Shown piece by piece: positions 34,831 to 47,938 of a DNA stretch of 64,000 nt; the first letter of the stretch is position 1; each line of letters starts with the position of its first letter. The DNA is taken from contig OY754465.1 of NCBI GenBank assembly GCA_963575645.1, positions 45,100,401 to 45,164,400 on the forward strand, written 5' to 3'. This DNA is from Xanthostigma xanthostigma. Its lineage: Eukaryota > Arthropoda > Insecta > Raphidioptera > Raphidiidae. The position numbers were made by a program, and so were the translations under genes. The notes below the pieces were generated by a model. The model was not told where the DNA came from. It saw nothing but the letters and a program-made list of their open reading frames with translations, and made no database searches.

Positions 34831-36745
34831 TGTGGGTTGGAATGGTAAAACTATATTGAATACTTCTAAATATAGATTCGATTTAAAATTCTGCAACGCT
34901 TGGAGAAACATGTGAGGTCACAATCTAAGGTCATTGACAAATCAATTTTTTTGACAATCCTTTCTGTAAGCCTCGTACTGTATAAAACTTAAATTTAAGA
35001 GGTCATAGCTCCCAGAACGCATTCAAAATGAAAGTTTACAGAGACAATCGCCTGTGACCCATCGAAGTGATTGAGATTCCATAAGTGATTTTTTTGTACG
35101 CAATACTAAAATTGGCTCAATGAGTTCATAATCTGAATACACGTGACCTTAGTTTACAATAAGCTTCTTGAATTTTCCAGATCCATCAATATTGCGATCA
35201 GTTATCATGCCGTCGAATAATGTGCAGTAAATATTGGCGTTTTTGTTTTTTAATGTCGACGAACTGTTAACATAATCCACAACATTATATCATCATAATA
35301 ATAATGTCTGCGGTCAAACGTGTTGCAAAACCGCACAGAACAATCAAGACTAGTGACTCAAATGTGTCTCTTGCGCGCATTGTTAGGTTTAATTCCAGGG
35401 CTTCCATAGTGGACTAAATTTTTAAACATATCAATTCATAAACTGAAGTCGGTACTTAAATGTTGTAATTTCGGAATTAATGAAAAGATTAAAAATAAAC
35501 AAAGTTTTACGACGACCAGAAAGCTGGTCTTAATATAGATTTTATACCAACGATTGATTCTCTTTCTATAGTCAAGAAAATTTAATATTTGAAGTATTCA
35601 TAATAATTATTACTATACTCCAGTTCTGAACAAGTTAATCAAGCGGCGAAGCAATGAAATAATGTAAAATATACTTGTTCTACTAATAAAAACTGTGCCG
35701 CTCGCATTGTGAAGTACACGTGCTAGTCAATACCTAGAGGCTAGAATAAACGAACCATACAGCATACTATGATACTACTATTATAGTCGATATAATGTTG
35801 ATTTTTTCGATTGCTCGCGAATTAAAAGGCATGATTTGTCTACATTTTTGTAGATCTTTCTCTATATCTGAATTAGTTCGGAAATTGGGAACCTAATACT
35901 GAGATCAATTACGGATGATCCGATATTGGAGGCCCTAGTTGTGCGGTAGTCGTTCGCGTTTCATGTTTGTTCGACTAATTCTGGTTTAAACTGGACGTAC
36001 GCGAGTCCAAAATACGGAATGTAGAAATTAGAAAACCTTCTTTTTAACATTTCAGTGGAATTTGCAAAAAAAGTTCTTATAAGGTTATTTAAACGATAGG
36101 TACCATTGTATAGATACAAAAATACGCACAAAATAGAGTTTATTTCTAAAACGACTGACCCGATTCGCACCAAAATCAATGGGCCTATAGTTCTACGGCG
36201 GCAAATTTTTGAGGGCGGAAATTATTTTCGTGGTCACTAACAACACAGTATCAACTTCACCGAATTTCTTATCTCTTTACTCGGTTCTCGATAATAGCTC
36301 GCATGACGACATCGGCCGGTCGTGTCCACATCACATCGATATAATAAGTCTTTCTTGCAATTTATGTGATTCTAATAATCGTTTGATTAACTTCAGTATT
36401 CCTTATTTTATTACCTATTTTGCGTTATAACATATTACACTGAAATTTTTTTTAGTAAATTTTAAACAAATATATTTAATTGTTTCCCAATTTGATTACT
36501 TGAATCGAAAAAAAAATCGATATTGTTCAAATAATTAAATATGAAACTAATAAAATATTATGAATGTTGAAAATTATAATTTTTTTTTTCGGTGTAAACT
36601 GCGATTTAGTTAAGTCTATAAAGGCGGCACATATGTAAATTTGCCTGATTGTCACAACCATTTTCAAAAAAAAAAAAAAAAAAACGAACGTTCAAATTGG
36701 TAATTTTTGCAGAACCAGCCAGCGAAAAAATAAAAAAAAATGTAG

Positions 36746-36993
36746 CTAGGGTCAGAATTGGGACTTTCGAATATGCGCGTCGGATAAATTAGATTATTAT
36801 GGAGTCTCGTGCAGAAATCGATTCGGACGTGACATAACTCAAGACCGAGTCAAACAATGTTGTTTTCTTGCTGATTCGATTTCGTCTTTTAATAAAGTGG
36901 AGATCGCGCGCGTCTTCTCCGGCGATGAATTTAAAGCCTTCAGCGAGTCGATAGTGGCTCCGCGGCTCGCACGGTTCGTTAACCACGATGATG
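36746..36993 (+). other. GC-balanced island with unrecognised open frame
   Basis: About 80 codons stay open on the plus strand, ending SIVAPRLARFVNHDDG and a stop near 36990, with no ATG of its own early in the frame. GC and CpG content (GCGCGCGTC, CCGCGGCTCG) are well above the surroundings. No family recognised. It could be an exon, a decayed element or chance. Confidence 0.2.
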
Positions 36994-37271
36994 GATAAAG
37001 CCGCTATAAAGTACCTACATATTATACATACAAAATATAGTACAAGAAGAACGCAGACAACTTTTTCATGCCTTTTTAAAATTCTGTACGCGTCAGCGAA
37101 TTAATGCAGCGATAAATAATCGTACATAATAAGTTTTTAAAACAATATTAGTTTATGTAGTTGATTTAATTTGAAATAAAAACTGTAAAACGTATAGACG
37201 TGAATTCAATTCACTGTTTTCAATAGTATTTTTGATGCTATAGTAATAATAATTGCTTGGGAAAGACAATA

Positions 37272-37754
37272 TCTAAAACATATAAAAGGAAACCGTGACT
37301 GACTGACTGATCTATCAACGCACAGCTCAAACCACTGGACGGATTGGGCTGAAATTTGGCATACAGATTGTTATTATAACGTAGGCATCCGCTAAGAACA
37401 AATTTTTGGAAATTCAACCCCCATAAACGGATGTAACAGGGGTTCAAAATATGCATGGAGAAATCATATAAGATAGATGTATCAATTAAAAAACGCGCAG
37501 GATTACTCGTGTCAACAAATAAATAACACGTGATTTATGCTTTTTCAAAAACAACCCCTTCAGAGGGTGAAAAGAGGCAAATAGTCTAAAAATCAACATG
37601 GGTGTCATTTTTAAGGTTTGTCTGAATGTTGATCACGTGAATGCCATCAATTTTGAAATTTATTAGGGGGTCTACGTCGAGAAAAGAGTAACTATGCTAA
37701 ATAATGAGATGCATCCGTGTCTCAATCGCATGCGAAACCGCGGGTAACGGCTAG
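37272..37754 (+). mobile_element. Helitron-like non-autonomous element
   Basis: 483 bp starting TCTAAAACATATAAAAGG after A and ending ACCGCGGGTAACGGCTAG before T. This fits Helitron rules: 5' TC, 3' CTRR, insertion between A and T, and a small GC hairpin near the 3' end (CCGCGG). The body has TATCAACGCACAGCTCAAAC and GGGCTGAAATTTGGCATACA. No Rep/helicase. Confidence 0.6.
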
Positions 37755-38099
37755 TCATATATAAATATGGTAAGGAAAAAAGTTGTGGTACCGATTTGAG
37801 TGTGTGAATTCGCAGACATTATGTGATGAAACATACATACATCATAATATTCTCTTCGTTTTAATGAGGGTAAGTGTACAATGTAGGTTTCATCACTATG
37901 TAAACGAATTGACACAGGTAAAATCGATTCCGGAAAATTCCACATAACAATAACGTTCAAACTTCAAAAAATTAAAGAATTACGGTCAAATTCGACCACT
38001 AGTAAGAATAACTGCGCTAACTTTCTGATATGACTTGATCAAGCACCGATTACATGACAAACTGTAAATCTCCACAGAAAATATACTTGCATAGAAATA

Positions 38100-38440
38100 C
38101 ACACGACCGCTCGAGCAGTCGAATATCGCACCGAGCAATCGCGTCACTGCGATATTTCGTCATGTAGCCGAGCAGTTGCAACACATACACGGACTAGAAA
38201 ACGTGACAAAAAAGAGGGAAACACTGGTCTTTTCAGAGTCACAGGTCTCATTAATTCATTAGAATCCAGGATTTTCTTAGTTTTCCATGTCGCCTGCGCA
38301 CGAACAAAAGTAGCAACAGCAGTGCTTCCTTCTCAAAATCCATATTGCAACAGGATTTGAGCGAGCAGCTCGAGCGATTGACAATGACTACTCGAGCGGT
38401 CGACAGTGACTGCTTGCGCAGTTCGTGTATGTTCCCCTCG
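38100..38440. repeat. Complex repeat with CGAGCAGT motifs
   Basis: Multiple inverted and direct copies of CTCGAGCAGTCGA-like words lie at both ends of this stretch (near 38110..38170 and 38355..38420), giving an imperfect fold-back. Probably a diverged MITE; boundaries are not defined. Confidence 0.35.
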
Positions 38441-38624
38441 GGAAATGTAGTTTGCATTTTAATGTTTTTTTTTTGGGAATTAGCGCTCCCAAAAACCCTA
38501 GCTCGTATATCAGGCGGTTTGTGTATTGCTGGCTGGCAAATTCTCTAATACACACATAAACGCTGATGACCTCCGCTGTTGAGCGCCTATAATCTCTCTC
38601 TGTCTCTCTCTCCGTGTACGACTG

Positions 38625-38702
38625 GTCTTAGATTTAATTTTAAGAATGTCATTTGTTTACTTAGTTGACAACAAATGATATTCTTAAATCTAGATTTAAG
38701 GT
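38625..38702. repeat. Inverted repeat of about 31-bp arms
   Basis: Arms CTTAGATTTAATTTTAAGAA.. and AACAAATGATATTCTTAAAT.. pair with a few mismatches around a loop of about 14 bp. A CT microsatellite lies just before it at 38593..38611. Confidence 0.5.
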
Positions 38703-39376
38703 TGAAAGTCTTACCAGAAACTAGAAACAATACATTCGGTATGTACGTAGTAGTTACGTAATCAATAAAATTTCGCCTGCAAAACATAATTTTACTCTGG
38801 AGGAGTTCTACCTTTCCTGCAACAAAACCAGTTCTACAAGCCCCTTTCGTGTACGGATAGAACAGAACTGAGACGAAGAGTTCCCTAGCGTGCTTAAACA
38901 TTTTCAAGAAAAACTCGAGAAAATTTTCTTTAGAGAATTATTTTGCTTCCTATGTGGTTGTTAAATGTAATATGTTCTTTTAAACAAAATTTTAACCTCA
39001 AATGAACGAGTTTCCAAGTCTTCTCTTAATATTTGTGAACAGGAGGGTGGGCTATGTTAACGGGTAAGGAGTGGAGAGCAGTAGAGCGAGAGACATGTGA
39101 GAGGAAGAGAGGAATATGCAGAGAAAGCAAGCAGATTGAAAGGTAAAGAAGGAAGGAAAGTGCTGTTGTAATATTGATTATTCCACATCTCTCACTAGGA
39201 CATTAAACTAGCTGTATATATAATATGTGGATGTGAGTACAAAAGACTACACAGCAAAATATCAAGTAATGTCACAAAACTTGTCTGCAAAACGATTCCG
39301 AAATTTTACCCATCCTTATATTACACACAATCTGTTTGAACAATTTTCGTAATATTGCATTTTGTGTTTATTAAAA

Positions 39377-39705
39377 TCTATACTAATAGCTGAAAAGTCT
39401 GTTTGTTTGTCGGTTGGTTGGTTGAACACGCTAATCTCAGGAACTACTGGTTCGAATTGAAATTTTTTTTTTGGTGGATAGTCCATTTATCGAGGAAGGC
39501 TATAGGCTATTAATAATATAATAATAATAATATAATATAATAATAATTAATAATATCACGCTATACGACCAAAATTTGTTCGTCCGACAAGAACTTTTGA
39601 ACGGTAACTCCGATCATCTTGAAATATGGACACAACATTCATCTCGGGAAACTAAGATGAACGTGTGTTCTTTTGCACCCGGGTGAAACCGGACGGGACT
39701 GCTAG
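39377..39705 (+). mobile_element. Lep1-like Helitron, complete non-autonomous copy
   Basis: 329 bp starting TCTATACTAATAGCTG after A and ending CGGGACTGCTAG before T. The palindrome CACCCGGGTG sits about 20 bp before the 3' end. Internal hallmarks are TTTGTTTG repeats, GCTAATCTCAGGAACTACTG and CATTTATCGAGGAAGGCTAT. An internal ATAATA microsatellite has expanded. The resemblance to Lep1-type Helitrons is from memory. Confidence 0.68.
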
Positions 39706-40475
39706 TAAAAAAATAATTTTAAACGCTTTAGGTATTTTTTTATAGAAGTTTCTTAATTTCCACGTCTGTTATACGTGGAAATTGGTGAAGTGTGAACAAT
39801 GGACGTGAAATACATCCAAATTCAAGAGAACATAAAAAAATTGCTGAAACTATACCCGCGTTGCAGTAAATGATAAGATGGCGGCGGGGTCGAGACATCG
39901 ATCTAAATTATAAGTGAATATTGGAGCGACTGATTTTGAGAAGGTAATTTCGTTCATGTAATCAAATTAATAATCCAATTAAGGGACACACTATATCCAT
40001 TAAACTCAATTTAATTGACTGTCCATAATATTATCATGTGTCTTTAGACCTAAGTGAAGGAACCACATAGAGCAGTATCGTTTAGAAGAGACAGTAGCAA
40101 AGTGGAACAACAATTATTCTGGAAATGCATATTCCCGATTGTGTCATACAAACACCTAAAAATTCTGAAAAAATAAAATTTAAGACAATTTTTTTTTAAA
40201 TTGGTGTACTGATTACATCAATATAGTTTGTTCTTTACGTAGCAAAACGTAGGTACTGTTAAAATAATTGTTGAAAGACGAGCCCCTACTTCATATACTC
40301 CATTTCTAAGCGAACACAATAATGTCGTAAGAAACCGGGCCTCGCATTACGTCTGGTTTGCTTCACAGCCAATATTACTGGAACTCGTGTAGGCAGTTAG
40401 GACAATATTAGAGGTTTCAGCAAAATTGCCACGCCCACCAAAAAGAGTATTTTCGTCATGCAGTTTTTTTTTATA

Positions 40476-40806
40476 TGTGAAACATCTAATTGCGCGTTTG
40501 GTTGAGAGAAAAAACGTGCAATTGGCGCGACGCTTTTATTGGATGGCGTTTTATGGAAGGACGTTACGTTTGCGTATGTTTGATTAAACATGACTTTATT
40601 GAAGGCGACATCTGGAGTGCAGGGCGAAATTTAGTTAGTAGTATTTCGTTAGATGAAGGCGCGTGACGTTTGCATAACTTAGATTTTATTAAAAGCGACA
40701 ACTAGATGACAGGTCAAAATTTAGTTCGTTAGTTGACAGGGCGAAATTTAGTTTCTAGAATGTCGCTTAAATTTATGTTTCAAATTTACCAAGCGCCCCA
40801 CGACGG
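40476..40806 (+). mobile_element. Family A MITE, best-preserved copy
   Basis: About 330 bp beginning TGTGAAACATCTAATTGCGC and ending CGCTTAAATTTATGTTTCAA..AGCGCCCCACGACGG. The complementary TGTGAAAC/GTTTCA ends are the inverted repeats. It serves as the reference copy for the family. Confidence 0.68.
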
Positions 40807-42522
40807 CTCCATTTTTTTTTTATTTTAAAACATTTAGAGGAATCAAGTATAAGACTGTTATATTTATAAATCAAGTTAAAAAAAATTTAACATATACAAA
40901 CGTAATCTAAATGATTCTAACCGTATACACGCTACCCTCGTTCTAAAATCACAGTCTGCATGATAGGTGTGTTCCTACAGTCGTAGAGAAATCCAAACCG
41001 TTCGTGGATCGTCAGAAGTGTGCGCAGTGCACTTTTTATCGTCCCACCTCGGCCTCACCAAATCCCCGATTCCAATAGATTTGCAAACCGTTTGCAGATG
41101 ATCAGAAAACTTTGCGGATAAGCACGCGAACTTTTAATCGTATAGGCATGCGCACTAGATGATTCCTGCGATCGTGTCAAACTGTGGTCGTACACGTCAT
41201 CGCTTGTTGCAGCAGAACTATAAAGGGTTCGACGAAAGTTTCTGAATTTTAACGTTTTGTTTATGGCAATGGCCTGTAAATTACGCGTCAGGTTGTTCCA
41301 CAAACAAGTTTTGCCCAAATAGTCATAATAATCTCTATCCCCGCACTTGGTTGCCCAGTGGAAAAGAGCTATATCCAATAGTATTGACGTAGATAGTTTT
41401 TTTATGCAACACTTGAGATTAAATAAACAGAGCTTCCGACACCCTTAAAAATCCTGAGATTTAAAAAAAAAATGACAGCGTGTAACCTATACGCGCGGTT
41501 GAAGTAAGACTTCTTTTTTGTTTTTACTACTCTCACTTTTTATGAAATACTCACTCAGAAATTAAATCACTCGTTGTCCGCAGCACAAAATTGGTTTGCG
41601 TTCGTAGCTATGTTTCACTTTTCGTTCATCCGTTTTGATGCCGCCATCTGCCACTTTGAATATCAGAAACTGCGTTAACACGTAACTTCCGTCCGAAAAA
41701 AAAATGAGTTACCCGCTTTCAAGTCGCGCCTACTTCAAAACAATTTTCACTTTTAGTATTTTTATTAAGGCAGCAAACTTCAATTGCAAATTACTAAACC
41801 GTACTAGCACATTGAATATTTTCGAGGGCACTGAGTATTGTACGAATGATACGTGTCCCTCTAGGATCCCCGCTGATGCTGCCACTAAATTCGGTCGAAT
41901 ATTATTGGCATTAAAAATTAATCTTTAAAGGTTGGAGATTTGTTCGCATTAAATGACATTGGCGTAAACCGAACCACTGGTAGTCGTTTTCTGTTAGCTC
42001 TAACGTTGATCGTCAACTATTAACCAACAGGGCGTATAGAGATGATAATCGCGAAATAACACAGAGTCAAAGTGACTCGGATACGAGAAATTATCGACTT
42101 TCAAGCATAATATAACAATAGTGCATAGCATATATTTGTGTATGCTGTGTTACAGCATTACGCTGCGAGTCTAGGACACTAAAATCTATATAAATGTACG
42201 GAAGAAACACTGTGTATGTGTGAGGTACATGTGGCAACAGCGCGTGTCGGGTTGTTGTATATATATACTTACTATTCAACGGCTATATAGGTATAGATAT
42301 ATACAAGCTGAAGAATCGTTTTTGTTACTTCTAATGGATTTAACATGGGTAAATAACTCTGTTTACATGCTTAGTTGATATTGCTCAGTGCGGGTGATTT
42401 TATCTGCCTCCGACAAAACTCAACATTTTCCAACTGCAATCAAAGATTGGTAGTCTTTTAAAAATCCTGGAACGGCTTCATATTTTACAGACAATTTTAT
42501 TTTTAATACGCTTAGGTATGAT

Positions 42523-43109
42523 TAGTAGACCGAAATTCGGTTCATATTCGGTAACGCCGAATTTTGACAGGTTTTACCGAATTTCGAATTCGATTGAAGG
42601 TATGTATGATGAAGCATGAGCCCCGAATGTCGGTTATTGTATATTATTAAGATTTTATTGATGTAAAAGTTACCACCTTTAGTAGTAAGTATTTAGTTTT
42701 GTTTAGTAAATATTTTGTATAAAATTACGGTGTTTTGTGAAAATAAACTGTCTTAGTAACATGTAGCGACATCTCATAGACTTTACTCTAAGCTATTAGT
42801 TCAGAAGAAATCAAAAACAACCGTTTTAGTACCAAGTAGCGACATCTGATAGAATTCGCTCAAAGCTATTAGTTCAGAAGCAAATCTGGTCAATAATATA
42901 TATTGTGTGTAAAGTAAAAAAATAACTTGGTAAAAAGACTGCAAAAGCAGGGTGGAGACGGGTGGAGGGCGACTGAAATGACAAGCAACAGGACAACGCA
43001 TCCCAACTTGAATCTTGAAAAAACCACGCGAAAGTTTTTTCGACCGAATGTCGGCTACGGCAGGTTTCAAGCTGAATATTCGGCAAAATCCACATTCGGT
43101 GCATCACTA
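42523..43109. mobile_element. Probable hAT-type element with CCGAAT repeats
   Basis: The right end, read on the minus strand, is TAGTGATGCACCGAATGTGG, a classic hAT-like terminus. The left end TAGTAGACCGAAATTCGG is a degenerate match. ATTCGG words recur at both ends. No clear target duplication; the interior includes the 73-bp duplication below. Confidence 0.45.
42751..42883 (+). repeat. 73-bp tandem duplication
   Basis: Two copies of TAGCGACATCTcATAGAcTT..CT.AAGCTATTAGTTCAGAAG start at 42764 and 42837. They differ by several substitutions. Confidence 0.65.
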
Positions 43110-45039
43110 TTAATTTGTTTCACTTCTATGCATGTATATAAAAAATCTTATTACTCGATTTTCGCTAATTTTTAAGAGCCCGTTTGCCGATCACAGAGGG
43201 GAAGCTGTATTTTGCGGCGTGTGGTGAGGAAACATTTTGAAACATTCCATTCATAATAGTACACCTAATTATTGTGGTCTATGAGAATTGAATGCTCTCT
43301 CTCTATCTTTCACACATGTGAGAAGGATTGACAAAGAGAACCGAATTATTATATGCCTCGTTATAGTGATATACATACTATTACATGTGTTAGTATACTA
43401 ACACAGACACGTATAGACTGCAGATATCAAATAGGGATGTGCTATATTCATTTTATATCCAGAATTACAAAACTTTACAACATATAATTTATCTGCAAAG
43501 AAATAGTTTACAAAAAATAGAATTATGTTAAATGTCACAAAAATATGGAAAAAAATGTATTGTATATTCATAATAATAACTATAATACAGTAGGTACTGT
43601 TTGTTACAATTAGGGTTGCCACCTTTTTTTCGAAAAAAAAAGTATTTTTTTAAAGTTGCAAAAATATAGGACTTTCATTATTTGTTTTATATATTATTTA
43701 TTTAATTATTTAATTTATGACTAAGTTTCTTTACTCCACAGACCACAGTGACACAACTATTAGCCAACTTATGAGCTATGGAATCTAATACAGTTGCATA
43801 AATAAAAATTTGAAAAGAAGTTTGACCCTGCAGGCCATCCCTGTAACTTCCCGCTATTTTCGAGTTCAAAACGCTCAAAAATATATAAAATATAGCAAGA
43901 AGTTTATTTTTTAGCTCTTCGAGCCCAAAAAAAAAAACACTTTGTTTTAAGCGGGAAGTTAATAATAAATCAGTTAATTTACTAGAAATCAATTAAAAAA
44001 ATGAATGCACACTTTTTATTTTTTTGGTTTTTTAATTCTGAATTTTTATTATGTACATAATTTTATTACAATTCATTCTTATTTTATTATGTCCACTCAT
44101 GCGCCTAGGCACAGGTTTTTTGACATTAGCGCGTTATAACTTTAAAAATATTAATTTTAGAAAAAAAGTTTGAATTAAAAGCTGTAGAAAATTTGTAGAT
44201 TTAAAACTTAAGTCATTAGCATTTTATTGTTTAAACAATTATTAGAAGAGATATGGATCCAAAAGTCAATAAACAAATCGTAATAGTTGAATAAGTCGTA
44301 AACGGTAAGTGATACAAAAAAAAAGTATTGAACAAAAAAGATAGTAAATTTATTTATCTACAATAAAGGTTATTACCTTTTTTCGCCTCAAGTGCACGGT
44401 TAGGGAGATATAGGCTGAAACGGTTTTTGTCAAAATGGCGACACTTCCGCCCTCCTAATTTGTAAGGATTTTGTGCATTTAGGGTCAGTACGTGATACTG
44501 AACCTATTTAAGAAAACAAAAAAAAGTTGTAGGATAATGCAGAAAAAAATTCTCTATTACCTGTACTAGTGCCATAGTAATTAAAACAGTTTTATTATTT
44601 ACATCATTTTAATTCAAAATTCTTATTTTGTCATTAATTCTGAATTTGTATTATGTAGGTACATAATTTTATTTGAATTCATATTTATTTTATTATCTCT
44701 TCATAATTAAAATTCTCAATATATTCTATGTGTATAGATGTAAAATTAATCTCTTCCATTTTAATTATGCTGTGACAAAATTTTTTTTCCGTTTTGACTT
44801 TTCAGATAATTTTTCTTTTACTATTAAATACAATAACTTCCTATTGGAAGTTAAATATCAATATAAATCAATAAAATAAGTATTATAGATAAAATATTTA
44901 CCTATTATATTTGGCAATGTTACATTTTTTCTTACGTACTGCTGACAAAGGTAATCTTGTTTATTTTCTGGAAATGAAGTCACTGTGGGCTCGCCTGCTA
45001 GCTCACAAAATTACAATAAGAACAGGGGCTATTGTTCTT

Positions 45040-45165
45040 TCAAGGTCATCTGCTGGCTCTGAGCAAGAACCAATCTGAAAACGGTATCTTGTAACGTGGG
45101 TGACATGAACAAAGGCCCACAAACAAACATTATGACATAGTGTGTGTTTGTAAAGATGTCTCGTG
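45040..45165 (+). repeat. Dispersed repeat fragment also at 21240 and 49880
   Basis: Phrases GAGCAAGAACCAAT, ACGTGGGTGA, GCCCACAAACAAACAT and CATAGTGTGTG match 21240..21340 and, in part, 49880..49930. A linked block, GAAATCTAGCGGCAAA.CCAG followed by GTATGCAGCG, occurs near 45860 and again (with GTGTGCAGCG) near 50070..50135. Class unknown. Confidence 0.45.
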
Positions 45166-46138
45166 TGATGGCAAGGTGACCTCTTAAATGACAAGGAATG
45201 ATTTTAATATCAACTGTGTAAAATGGTGTGTGTGTCGTAGCTGCCCTGGGAATGGTGTTGTCACAACAAGCACGTTTCGAACAAAATGGTTGATGTTTAA
45301 AATACATTTCCTCTTATAATTGTAATTTTGTAAGAATTGAACAGTTTTTTTATCCTTTTTTATTAAATAATATTGTTCATAACATAAGTAGACAATTTTG
45401 AAACTCCCGCTTTGATGCGCTTTGGTGAGCTGGCGCCATTTCAGCGATGCCAATGACTGAAAAAAGTTCGTCAAAAGTACATTTTCATTAATTTTCATGC
45501 TATCATGTTGGCATTAAAATTATTCCTTCAGACAAATAAGAGAAGCTCGAATAGCATTGAGTTTCATACCCCTGGTCAGTCCTGCATTAAAGTTCCGTGT
45601 CCCGTATTATAGGAAATGTCCCGCATTATTACGTGAATTTTACGAGACCCGTGTGGCTATATGAAAAACTTTTTTTTGGCTCTTAAAATTCTACCCAAAA
45701 CAAAGTTTTTTAGTTTAGTCGTTTGGTTTTGGTATTCCTATTAATAAAACTTAAAAATATTGATTTATTTAGCTTTATACCCCGCCCCCCAGAAAAAAAA
45801 AATATCTACGCCCTTGTGTGAAGCGAGCACATAATAGCAATTAAGAAAACTAGTACTGAAATCTAGCGGCAAATCCAGCCTCGTATGCAGCGAACTTTAA
45901 ATTAAAATCGTTGCAACGAATATATCAAACCACTATATAGTATACAACCCAGCCCTAAATTTTAACGGCACATGCCAGCACAGATGATAATTTCAAAAAC
46001 ACCCGTTCTTTCCGTAGTTACAGCACCAGTCAATTCAACATATTACGATATTTTTTCATTGCAGAGCTACGGCTTCCCGTATAAACTGGGTCGTAATTTT
46101 GGAAAACAGGCTACGGCATATTTTTTTCTAGTTATATT

Positions 46139-46306
46139 AAGGATCAATCTATGTCCGTATTGTAACAAATTTTTCATTTTTTACTTTGTTAATTAATGGC
46201 GAATGCTTTTAAAAGACACTTTTTACGGTTTTTAAAATTTTTATAAAAATTTTTCTGCTAAAAAAATTAAAAAAATGGTACAATAGGGACATAGATTGAT
46301 CCTTAA
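46139..46306. repeat. Inverted repeat of about 28 bp
   Basis: AAGGATCAATCTATGTCC near the left and GGACATAGATTGATCCTT near the right, about 110 bp apart. Likely the ends of a small MITE. Confidence 0.5.
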
Positions 46307-47938
46307 TCTCCATAAAAATAATTTTTCATAATTTTATCTCTCGTTTTACGATCAGGTTTATACGGGACCGCAGACCACTGTATTGCATTGAGAAAACCAG
46401 GGGAAACGGGCTCTTAAATGTTTAATTGACGTCATAGTCTTAATGACTTATAATATTTATACGAATTAAAAAATAGAAAAAACAGGTCGTGGAAGTGACG
46501 GTACTGATGACAATTTTACACCCTGTATGCAGGAATAGAGAACATAATAAATAAGTGAGCAACCGAAGCGGTTATCGGGTGGAATGGAGCGAGAGAGACA
46601 ATTCCGGTTGAGGAAGGTGTTTCGCAAACACAAAACAAACTATAATAGCAACGCTCAATCACGTATCCAATTTGATAAACACAAATGTAACTAGGTACAT
46701 AACCTGTTATTATTTTCACACTTCTGCTGTAATAGAGCTAGTGCAGTTACCTCAATGTTCGAACAATTTGTACCTATGTCATTTAACTTGCAACGGTAGA
46801 ACTCATGTATGTTCAACCCGAGACTGGTATTTTTACTATTACCTTCATCCCCACTTCATAGTAGTCATAGACCAATCAGAAAAAAACTTTTATTAATTTA
46901 CGGTTAAACACTGTCAAACGTATTTTTCAATTGGTTGGGACACAGCGTGAGAAGGAGGGACTGAAAACTTGATAATATGTGACTCACACTTTATTTTGAT
47001 TATTTTTGTGTAGGCTACTGGCCGTAACGTGCTTTCCGCACTCTGACCTCGTAATGCTCCGCCTAACTCCAAAATATGGGCTCAAGGTCAACCGGGAGAG
47101 GGTCGAATACGAACTTGACAATTATTTGGAAATTTTAAAACAATCTCCGTTGACGTTACCATGCACCGTCATACGTGCATTTGTAGTTTCGTTCTGTTAC
47201 AATTAATAGTGAATAAAAATGTCATTTTGTTCAGGTTAGGTATACATTCTGATAAAGAAAGTTCAATGACATTTAGTTTTTTTATCAGCCACCCGCATCT
47301 GGAGTCTATAACCTAGTTAATCAAAGTAAATTGGCGATACTACAGTAAAAATCAATTCACATTCGGACGGTAGTGGGTTTGAATTTCGACGCGGGCATGA
47401 GCAAAATTAAGAGCTTTTTGTTGAGGCTTTCCCATGGCTTCCCTTAACAGTTTCAGACAAATATCAGAAACTAAGACCGATTGTCTAATTTTCCTCCAAT
47501 TGCATAGTTAAGTCGAAGTATCAAAATGTAAAAAAAAGCTAGAATTCAACACAGTGTATAATGACACGAGTATATACTAGTATTATGGAGATATCCTTGT
47601 GAGATACACATTGATCGAATTGCTTCACGATAGAAAAAGGAACCAACCAGGAGCTAGGAAAGCCGGACGAAAACAGCTGCCTACACGGGGAGAAATGGCA
47701 ACTTCACTCTTATGTTCTCATTTTTCTCTCTTAGATTAATAGTCCATAAAACGGACTTAAAAATAATTAACTGCTCTGTAATTATATACGACCCGTAAAT
47801 TCACGTTCGGAAATGAAATTCGATAAACTAGCCAGTTTTTAATACAATTGGTGATAAACTGATAAACTTATAATAAATATGCAAACTTGTTACGCCAATG
47901 TTAGATAATACAGTGGATAGAAACTATTATACAGTAGA

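Noticed and set aside
38587..38907. 106-codon minus-strand open frame
   Set aside because: Runs through a CT microsatellite and an inverted repeat; no recognisable domain.
45184..45498. 104-codon minus-strand open frame
   Set aside because: It overlaps a dispersed repeat and two other frames; no domain recognised.
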